A stretch of DNA of 6,971 bases from Bacteroidota bacterium (lineage in GTDB: Bacteria; Bacteroidota; Bacteroidia; 2-12-FULL-35-15): positions 1 through 6,971 of the forward strand of contig JAIOQD010000025.1 of NCBI GenBank assembly GCA_021413595.1. Direction: 5' to 3'. Under the pieces are notes generated by a model. The model had not been told where the DNA came from, did not search any database, and saw nothing but the letters and a program-made list of their open reading frames with translations. Below are positions 1 to 6,971 of the stretch, piece by piece. A program made the translations under genes and the position numbers. Within the stretch, counting starts at the first letter, position 1; each line of letters opens with the position of its first letter.

Positions 1-396
1 AATAAATGTAAAATCCATACAGGCAATTACAAGGTCTTCACCTCCAACAAGCCCGTGTGCACTTCTAAGAGCGTCTTTTAAATTGGTTTTCTTCTGGGTA
101 TCAACTAATCGGTCAGAGTATTTTTTTGTATCCGTAAAGTTTAAAGGATCGGCAGCCGTTATATTTGCATTTAATTCAATAAACTCATTGTTATCAAAGA
201 TCAGTTCAAAATATTCAGCCGACCCTATTTTTTCGTGGTAATCACACTCAGCACAAACATAAAGATTTTGAGCATGTTCATTTGAAGGCGTTAATTTTTT
301 ACAGGAAGGGCACTTATACCACAAGCCTTCTGGAGTTTCTTTTTTCTCCTTGGTAGAAGTAGTAATACCTTTTTTTATTCTTTTAAACCAACTCAT
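1..396 (-). CDS. accD: Acetyl-CoA carboxylase carboxyltransferase subunit beta (5' part, cut by window edge)
   Basis: AccD pairs with AccA to form the carboxyltransferase half of acetyl-CoA carboxylase. It moves the carboxyl group from carboxybiotin to acetyl-CoA, giving malonyl-CoA for fatty-acid synthesis in the cytoplasm. The visible 132 codons start with MSWFKRIKKG, the usual AccD N-terminus. A zinc ribbon follows, with Cys29 and Cys32 (CPSC) and Cys48 and Cys51 (CAEC); the Cx2C-x15-Cx2C spacing is that of the family. Next come the start of the carboxyltransferase fold and motifs such as DPLNFTDTKKYSDRL. The ATG at 396-394 is the only start that gives the normal N-terminus. The frame is open to base 1, so about half of the roughly 280-residue protein lies outside the window. 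It lies downstream of the aldolase gene on the same strand and shows no promoter of its own, so cotranscription is likely. Identification is very secure. Confidence 0.96.
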   Translation of the reverse strand, partial: MSWFKRIKKGITTSTKEKKETPEGLWYKCPSCKKLTPSNEHAQNLYVCAECDYHEKIGSAEYFELIFDNNEFIELNANITAADPLNFTDTKKYSDRLVDTQKKTNLKDALRSAHGLVGGEDLVIACMDFTFI

Positions 397-402
397 CTTT
401 TT

Positions 403-434
403 AATTTGAAAATTTGAAAATTTGAAAATTTGAG
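403..434. repeat. 8-bp tandem array (AATTTGAA x4)
   Basis: Four consecutive 8-base units lie here: AATTTGAA three times, then AATTTGAG. The array sits six bases upstream of the accD start codon, inside the fba-accD gap. On the coding strand it reads as TTCAAATT repeats. Similar AATTTGAAAATG-type short repeats are, to my recollection, common between genes in Bacteroidota genomes. Whether this one has a function is unknown. Confidence 0.85.
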
Positions 435-470
435 GCTTTGAGCATTTTCACATTACCTCATTTTCAAATT
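419..470. repeat. Imperfect inverted repeat in the fba-accD gap
   Basis: The left arm AATTTGAAAATTTGAG (419-434) is nearly the reverse complement of the right arm CTCATTTTCAAATT (457-470), differing by a two-base indel. The 22-base spacer contains GCATTTTCACATTA, itself a degenerate copy of the right arm. A transcript from fba into accD could fold into an AT-rich hairpin here. It has no following U tract, so it is a weak terminator candidate and may instead be an RNA-processing or spacer element. Confidence 0.5.
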
Positions 471-480
471 AGCACATTAA

Positions 481-1539
481 TTATGCAATTGTAATTGTTT
501 TATCTAAATAAACATCCTGGATCGTGTTTAACAATTCAACACCTTCTTTCACTGGTTTTTGAAATGCCTTACGCCCCGAGATCAAACCTTGTCCACCACC
601 ACGTTTATTGATTACAGCAGTACTCACTGCTTCAGCCAAGTCAGATGCCCCTTTTGATTCTCCACCTGAGTTGATCAAACCGATACGCCCCATGTAGCAA
701 TTAGCAACTTGGTAACGTGCAAGATCAATTGGGTGGTCAGTAGTTAATTCTGAATATACTTTAGGATGTGTTTTTCCATAGTTTAAAGCAGTGTATCCAC
801 CATTTTTATCCGACATTTTTTGTTTGATGATATCGGCCTGAATAGTAACCCCTAAATGGTTAGCCTGTGATGATAGATCGGCAGCAGTACTGTAATCAAT
901 TCCATCTTTTTTGAAGCCATTATTACGGGTATAGCACCATAAAACAGTTGCCATCCCTAATTCGTGTGCACGTTCAAATGCTTGAGCTACTTCTACAATT
1001 TGTCGTGATGATTCTGCTGAACCAAAATAGATAGTAGCTCCAACAGCTACCGCTCCCATGTTCCATGCTTCTTCCACAGAGCCAAACATAATTTGATCAA
1101 ATTTATTTGGGTAAGTCAAAAATTCATTGTGATTTATCTTTACAATGAAAGGTATTTTGTGAGCATATTTACGGGATACAGAAGCCAATACTCCGTAGGT
1201 AGATGCTACTGCATTACATCCTCCTTCAATTGCTAATTTTACTATATTTTCTGAATCAAAATAAATTGGATTGGGAGCAAAAGATGCGCCTGCACTATGC
1301 TCAATTCCCTGATCAACTGGTAATATACTCATATAACCGGTACCGGCTAAACGACCTGTATTGTATAGCTGATGTAAGCTCCGCAATACTTGTGGATTAC
1401 GATTGGTGTATGTGAAAATACGATCAACAAAATCAGCACCCGGTTGGTGAATACTGTCTTTTGAAATGGTTTTGCAATGGTGATTCAATAAACTATCAGC
1501 ATTTGAGCCTAATAATTCTTCAATTTTTTTGTTTGCCAT
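481..1539 (-). CDS. fbaB: Class I fructose-bisphosphate aldolase (DhnA/FbaB type)
   Basis: This enzyme reversibly cleaves fructose 1,6-bisphosphate into dihydroxyacetone phosphate and glyceraldehyde 3-phosphate through a Schiff-base lysine, in glycolysis and gluconeogenesis. The 352 residues match the roughly 350 of E. coli FbaB. Visible TIM-barrel motifs, in order: LPVDQGIEH at 73-81; [10 protein letters not shown] at 131-140; ADIIKQK at 235-241, whose Lys239 is the likely Schiff-base residue by analogy with the family; SGGESKG at 291-297; and [13 protein letters not shown] at 314-326. The last two are the expected phosphate-binding loops. No metal-binding motif of class II aldolases is present. 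The ATG at 1539 follows an AT-rich leader without a Shine-Dalgarno sequence, normal for Bacteroidota. The stop lies 84 bases before accD on the same strand. No damage is visible. The family call is secure; the symbol follows E. coli. Confidence 0.94.
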   Translation of the reverse strand: MANKKIEELLGSNADSLLNHHCKTISKDSIHQPGADFVDRIFTYTNRNPQVLRSLHQLYNTGRLAGTGYMSILPVDQGIEHSAGASFAPNPIYFDSENIVKLAIEGGCNAVASTYGVLASVSRKYAHKIPFIVKINHNEFLTYPNKFDQIMFGSVEEAWNMGAVAVGATIYFGSAESSRQIVEVAQAFERAHELGMATVLWCYTRNNGFKKDGIDYSTAADLSSQANHLGVTIQADIIKQKMSDKNGGYTALNYGKTHPKVYSELTTDHPIDLARYQVANCYMGRIGLINSGGESKGASDLAEAVSTAVINKRGGGQGLISGRKAFQKPVKEGVELLNTIQDVYLDKTITIA

Positions 1540-1922
1540 CTTTTATAAATTTGAAAATTAAATTATCACCTTTTTTTAATTGATCTTAATTTTTTTGGAA
1601 GACAAAGCTACTAATTTTTATGTACTTATGAAAAACGATATGGAATTATACTTTTCCAATTCTTTTCAATTGTTATTAACCGGTCAAAATGTATGAGAGC
1701 AATAGCGGATATAGGTTTTAATCGTTTTTTTTAATGAGGATAATTCCAAGTTTTTGGTACTATATCAATAAACCATTCAATTTGAGATAAATACAGCAAA
1801 AAAACAAAACCTTTACTGTCCATTTTTCGTACAATATTTTAAATGTGTAAAATTAGCTTTTAGTGTTTAATTTTCACACTTATGTTATGGTACATGAAAT
1901 TAATTTATTAAATTCGTAACCT
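1540..1922. other. Divergent intergenic region, no gene
   Basis: These 383 AT-rich bases separate the minus-strand aldolase gene from the plus-strand surface-protein cluster. The aldolase side carries a promoter candidate at 1603-1633 and one more AATTTGAAAATT motif at 1548-1559. I found no coding region, no tRNA and no strong hairpin. A small dyad, AGTGT (1862-1866) and ACACT (1876-1880), could be an operator but is too short to trust. Plus-strand near-matches to TAnnTTTG (1854-1861, 1909-1916) lack a TTTG box at the right distance. Confidence 0.7.
1603..1633 (-). promoter_or_regulatory. Bacteroidota sigma-A-type promoter for the aldolase gene
   Basis: On the minus strand a perfect -7 box TAGCTTTG (1610-1603) is followed by T, fitting the Bacteroidota consensus TAnnTTTGY. 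A -33 box TTTC (1633-1630, one mismatch from TTTG) lies 19 bases upstream, within the usual 19-21 spacing. Transcription would start near 1598, giving an mRNA leader of about 60 bases before the aldolase ATG. The assignment rests on the consensus match only. Confidence 0.6.
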
Positions 1923-3257
1923 ATGAAACAGCCCTACCACTTTGATAATAGCCGTTTTTGCCAAGTGTCTTCTGTTTTAGGTCAACCGTATTTATTTTTG
2001 GTTGAATTGTCGGCTTTTCGGTTCGTGTCGATCAATTATTTTTCGAAAAAAATAATTAGTTTTTGTTATCCTCTTTCTACCTTATTTTTCGTTTTTCTTT
2101 TCCTTCTGTCAACTTTTTCCTTTTCTCAGATCGATGTCATTAACAATGGGCTTCCTGTCAGCAATACCAACGACAGTGTTATTATCATGGGGAATGTAAC
2201 CCATCAGGGTAATGGAAGTATCGCCAATTCAGGTAGTTTTTATATTTCTGGCGATTGGATAAATAATAACCCTTCCGGAGCTGTATTTTCAACTGGAACT
2301 AATGGCTGGCTGCATTTAAATGGAGGTATGCAAAATATAGGTGGCAATACAAGTACTCATTTCAATAATCTGAATTTGGTAGGTACAGGAGTAAAACAGC
2401 TTAACGGTGTAAATACTGAAATTGAAGACACTTTGGCGCTCAATGATCGTGAATTTGCCTCTGGCGATAACATTGTGCTTGTGATGGCCACCGGCACTGA
2501 TGTTATTACACGATCAAATGGATTTGTAAGTAGTACCAATGATGGAGGGCTTTCTCGTAATACACTCTCTACAAACCGATACTCCTTTCCGGTTGGTTCT
2601 ACTACTGGAACGTCACTCTTCCGCCCTGTTGATATTACTCCTAATTCAATGAGCGCTAACACCTTCAAGGTGCGAATGGCCAATGTTAATGCAAGTAACG
2701 AAGGTTTTGACATCACTACAAAGGATGCTGAACTTGGCGAAATAAATCCAAATTATTATCATAGAATAAATAGGATCAATGGTAATTCATTTGCGGATAT
2801 TACAATTTATTACGATAGTGTTTTAGATGGCGATTTTACTGCTATGACGCAATGGGGAACCATAAGCCAATGGGAAAATTTAGGAGCAGTTGCTACCACC
2901 AGTAATTATGGATTTCCGGGAATTACAAAAAACGGGATCTATAATTTTTCTACCACACCTTTTGCCTTGTCATCAGAGGTTGGTGCAAGTGTGTTTGTTC
3001 CAAATGTGTTTTCTCCAAATGGTGATGGCTTTAACGATGTATTGCGTGTGAGAGGAAAAGGAATTGAAGAGATGCAATTTATTATTTTCAATCGTTGGGG
3101 AGAAAAAGTATTTGAAACAACAGATGTCAACTCCGGATGGGATGGCACAGATAACGGACAACCAATGAATTTATCTGTATTCGTTTATTCTGTTAAAGGG
3201 AAATACAAGAACGGGAAATTCTTTGATGAAAAAGGAAATGTTACCTTGATGAGATAA
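1923..3257 (+). CDS. Secreted surface protein with T9SS type B (gliding-motility-type) C-terminal sorting domain
   Basis: This is a predicted cargo of the type IX secretion system, exported by Sec and then moved across the outer membrane. A hydrophobic signal segment spans about residues 44-66 (SFCYPLSTLFFVFLFLLSTF), with likely cleavage before Gln69. The body, about 70-350, resembles beta-rich Bacteroidota surface proteins: it has HLNGGMQNIGG, then FPVGSTTGTSLFRPVDITP, then NPNYYHRINRINGNS. Residues 356-444 are a complete type B sorting domain (CHU_C/TIGR04131-like), with FVPNVFSPNGDGFND, IFNRWGEKVFET, GWDG and the terminal NVTLMR. The first 42 residues are an unusually long lead before the signal segment. 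GTG at 2025 (residue 35) would give a normal signal peptide, so the start is uncertain. In-frame TAA at 1917 limits upstream extension. The next gene encodes a PorP/SprF-family protein, the usual partner of type B cargo. The ligand or role of the body is unknown. Confidence 0.88.
   Translation: MKQPYHFDNSRFCQVSSVLGQPYLFLVELSAFRFVSINYFSKKIISFCYPLSTLFFVFLFLLSTFSFSQIDVINNGLPVSNTNDSVIIMGNVTHQGNGSIANSGSFYISGDWINNNPSGAVFSTGTNGWLHLNGGMQNIGGNTSTHFNNLNLVGTGVKQLNGVNTEIEDTLALNDREFASGDNIVLVMATGTDVITRSNGFVSSTNDGGLSRNTLSTNRYSFPVGSTTGTSLFRPVDITPNSMSANTFKVRMANVNASNEGFDITTKDAELGEINPNYYHRINRINGNSFADITIYYDSVLDGDFTAMTQWGTISQWENLGAVATTSNYGFPGITKNGIYNFSTTPFALSSEVGASVFVPNVFSPNGDGFNDVLRVRGKGIEEMQFIIFNRWGEKVFETTDVNSGWDGTDNGQPMNLSVFVYSVKGKYKNGKFFDEKGNVTLMR
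1993..2000 (+). promoter_or_regulatory. Possible -7 box within the annotated 5' end of the surface-protein gene
   Basis: TATTTTTG is a perfect TAnnTTTG match placed 25 bases upstream of the alternative GTG start at 2025. No convincing TTTG -33 box lies 19-21 bases upstream (the bases there read TCTTCT). If used, transcription would begin within the first 34 codons and only the GTG start could serve. A chance match in AT-rich DNA is quite possible. Confidence 0.22.
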
Positions 3258-3280
3258 ATAAGATATGAGTATTTAGTTTT

Positions 3281-3329
3281 GAGATTTGAGAACCAAGAAC
3301 CACGAAGTAAGAATCCAGAAGCAAGAACG
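3281..3329 (+). repeat. Degenerate heptamer array filling the leader of the PorP/SprF-like gene
   Basis: Seven 7-base units in perfect register run up to the start codon: GAGATTT, GAGAACC, AAGAACC, ACGAAGT, AAGAATC, CAGAAGC, AAGAACG. The consensus is close to AAGAACC. A cleaner array of the same type precedes the collagen-like gene at 6153-6187. Its purine-rich AAGAA units could help ribosome binding, but the seven-base periodicity points first to a spreading short repeat. Confidence 0.75.
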
Positions 3330-3398
3330 ATGAAATCAAAAGTTCTATTTTTAGCAGTAATATTCAATCTTGCATCTTGCATCTTGCATCTTGCATCT
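3322..3398 (+). repeat. 77-bp duplicated start/signal-peptide segment, copy 1
   Basis: This segment matches 6180-6256 at 75 of 77 positions. The mismatches are T3336/A6194, which changes Ser3 to Thr3, and T3380/G6238, which is silent (TCT or TCG for Ser). It holds eight leader bases, the ATG and 22 codons of signal peptide. Homology stops abruptly downstream, where one copy continues into a PorP/SprF-like gene and the other into a collagen-like gene. Confidence 0.95.
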
Positions 3399-3830
3399 GC
3401 TCAGGATATACACTTTTCACAAACCGGTATGACGCCTTTGCTCGTTAACCCGGCATTAACAGGTTTTACCGGAAATGATCACAGAGCAATCCTAAATTAT
3501 AAAAATCAATGGATCGGAATGGGATCAGAAGGAGCTACTTATCGCACCGCTATGTTTTCTTACGATACACGTTTATTAACTAAGAAATTTAAAACTGGTT
3601 ATATTGGTGCAGGTATTAATGCTTATAAAGATGTTGCTGGTGATTTAAAGCTCGGAACTACCCAGCTAAATCTTTCTTTTGCCGGCATAGTTATCATCAA
3701 TAAAAAGCAGTCGATATCAGGTGGTATTCAAGGAGGTTATGTTCAAAAAAATATTTCTACAGCTGACATGAAATGGGACAGCCAATATGATGAAGGTTCG
3801 GGAATATTCAACTCTTTCCTGGAATTATAA
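3330..3830 (+). CDS. PorP/SprF-family type IX secretion membrane protein, N-terminal fragment (frameshifted)
   Basis: PorP/SprF-family outer-membrane beta-barrels work with the T9SS; SprF is needed for surface localisation of the type B adhesin SprB. This 166-residue fragment starts with a signal peptide ([20 protein letters not shown], cleavage likely after Ala24). The family hallmark follows: DIHFSQ, then LLVNPALTGF, then LNYKNQWIGM, GYIGAGINAYKD, SISGGIQGGYVQK and MKWDSQYDEGSG. The frame ends at TAA 3828-3830, about halfway through a normal protein of about 330 residues. The rest of the family sequence continues in the next frame from about 3800. The ATG at 3330 is preferred to a TTG at 3279, because it directly precedes the signal peptide and the stretch before it is repeat DNA. 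Seventy-two bases separate it from the cargo gene. As sequenced it would not make a whole barrel. Confidence 0.88.
   Translation: MKSKVLFLAVIFNLASCILHLASAQDIHFSQTGMTPLLVNPALTGFTGNDHRAILNYKNQWIGMGSEGATYRTAMFSYDTRLLTKKFKTGYIGAGINAYKDVAGDLKLGTTQLNLSFAGIVIINKKQSISGGIQGGYVQKNISTADMKWDSQYDEGSGIFNSFLEL
3369..3398 (+). repeat. CTTGCAT heptamer array coding the signal-peptide core, copy 1
   Basis: Four perfect CTTGCAT units plus CT. Because seven is not a multiple of three, three units (21 bases) translate as LASCILH before the pattern restarts as LAS. The array therefore supplies residues 14-23 of the signal peptide. Confidence 0.92.
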
Positions 3831-4341
3831 CTCCAAGCAAACCTATTTGAGTTCCAATGATCAGTTAAAAGTAAATTTAGGGATTGCAGCCTTTCATATA
3901 AATCGTCCAAACCAAAAATTAAATCCTTATAATACCAACGCTACCGATGATCTGTATTCAAAATTGGTGGTTCACGGTTCTGCAGTGATAGGAATTGCTG
4001 CTACCAAATATGAATTTCAACCTTCAGCAATTTTATTTAAACAAGGGGCTGCTTTTGAGTTAAATATGGGTGCAATGTTGCGCTGCAAAATTAAGGGCGA
4101 ATCAAAATATACAGGCAATATTGAGGCAATGGCTATATCAGTTGGAGCATTATACCGAATTGGAGATGCCTTAATTCCTATGATGATGTATGAATATTCT
4201 AATTATGCACTTGGTGTTAGTTATGATGTCAATACTTCAATGCTAAAACAAGGCACAGGATCAAAAGGAGGACTTGAAATTTCGTTGAGATTCACTACTC
4301 CTGATAATAGCAAGCGTTCTTCTTCAAGATTATTAAAATAA
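3787..4341 (+). CDS. PorP/SprF-family type IX secretion membrane protein, C-terminal fragment
   Basis: This is the second half of the same PorP/SprF-like barrel, in the +1 frame relative to the first part. Family features continue in order: LSWNYNSK, LKVNLGIAAFHINRPNQKLN, LVVHGSAVIG, FQPSAILFKQGAAFELNMGA, GALYRIGDALIPMMMYEY, YALGVSYDVNTSML and the closing GGLEISLRF. The frame is open back to 3772, and the ATG at 3787 is only the first Met in it, not a credible native start. Joining both parts by skipping one base, for example in GGG 3800-3802, gives 336 residues, a normal length. However, the region between WDSQYD and the next strand is usually about 20 residues longer, so a short deletion is also possible. 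The stop is three bases before the next ATG, so translational coupling is likely. Confidence 0.87.
   Translation: MMKVREYSTLSWNYNSKQTYLSSNDQLKVNLGIAAFHINRPNQKLNPYNTNATDDLYSKLVVHGSAVIGIAATKYEFQPSAILFKQGAAFELNMGAMLRCKIKGESKYTGNIEAMAISVGALYRIGDALIPMMMYEYSNYALGVSYDVNTSMLKQGTGSKGGLEISLRFTTPDNSKRSSSRLLK
3789..3830 (+). other. Frameshift junction in the PorP/SprF-like gene
   Basis: The upstream frame reads QYDEGSGIFNS and then stops at 3828. The downstream frame reads REYSTLSWNYNS across the same bases. Both resemble conserved family sequence, so the change lies within this interval. No slippery heptamer or long homopolymer is present, which argues against programmed frameshifting. Confidence 0.75.
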
Positions 4342-4670
4342 CATATGAGAAATTATTTTTACATCCTGATAATTATTTTAGGGATGACATATCAAGTAAA
4401 AAGTCAGGAAAATATGGACTCAGTCGAACATATTGTTACAAATTTAGGGCAGACTGTTAATACCCCTTATGATGAATTCTCTCCGATTATTTCATCAGAC
4501 GGTTTGGTATTGATATTTGCATCAACACGTCCAATTTCTAAAGAAGATATTGCCAAAAAAGTTCAAGGATTTGAAAATGTTTATATTTCATATTATAATG
4601 ATATGACCTGGAAATGGAGTGAAGCCAAAATGTTGGGGGAAACTATCAATCAGCCCGGAAAGAATACTTC

Positions 4671-6971
<2,301 letters not shown>

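Noticed and set aside
1854..1861. TAGCTTTT as a -7 box for the surface cluster
   Set aside because: It has one mismatch and no TTTG-like box 19-21 bases upstream.
1862..1880. Dyad AGTGT...ACACT upstream of the surface-protein gene as an operator
   Set aside because: Five-base arms with a nine-base spacer in AT-rich DNA are expected by chance.
2357..2716. Minus-strand frame of 119 codons
   Set aside because: It lies wholly inside the intact type B cargo gene, has no recognisable motif and no leader.
3279..3329. TTG start extending the PorP/SprF-like protein by 17 residues
   Set aside because: The extension is the translated heptamer array and would put a charged stretch before a normal signal peptide.
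3789..3830. Programmed ribosomal frameshifting in the PorP/SprF-like gene
   Set aside because: No slippery sequence, no internal Shine-Dalgarno and no obvious downstream pseudoknot were seen, and the family is not known to use frameshifting.

Overview
The window looks like a chromosomal segment from a member of the Bacteroidota. It is AT-rich, its starts lack Shine-Dalgarno sequences, and one promoter fits the Bacteroidota TTTG/TAnnTTTG pattern. It also encodes proteins typical of the type IX secretion system (T9SS): a type B C-terminal sorting domain, a PorP/SprF-family protein and a PD40/OmpA envelope protein. The exact lineage cannot be fixed from sequence alone.

Left part, minus strand (1-1539): a housekeeping pair. 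The 5' part of accD (acetyl-CoA carboxylase beta subunit, cut by the window edge) lies 84 bases downstream of a complete class I (DhnA/FbaB-type) fructose-bisphosphate aldolase gene. The gap holds an 8-bp tandem array and an inverted repeat. A good Bacteroidota promoter precedes the aldolase gene, and both genes are probably read from it.

Middle (1540-1922): a 383-base divergent intergenic region with the aldolase promoter and no gene.

Right part, plus strand (1923-6971): a cell-surface cluster of four genes in one direction. They are (i) an intact secreted protein with a T9SS type B sorting domain; (ii) a PorP/SprF-family outer-membrane protein split by a frameshift at about 3790-3830; (iii) a PD40-propeller/carboxypeptidase-regulatory/OmpA protein split by an apparent internal deletion at about 4663-4697; and (iv) the start of a collagen-like Gly-X-Thr protein that runs off the right edge. 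Cargo, SprF-like partner and peptidoglycan-binding OmpA partner form a recognised kind of module. Here the cargo is intact and both partners are broken, which suggests a decaying module unless the lesions are assembly errors.

The most unusual features are built from short repeats. A 77-bp segment carrying the start codon and signal-peptide region is duplicated (75 of 77 bases identical) in front of two otherwise unrelated genes, splitF-like and collagen-like. It contains four CTTGCAT heptamers that encode the signal-peptide core, and it is preceded by heptamer arrays of the AAGAACC type that fill the leader. In addition, the helical insert in the OmpA protein reads, in another frame, as a degenerate collagen-like Gly-X-Y sequence resembling the neighbouring collagen-like gene.
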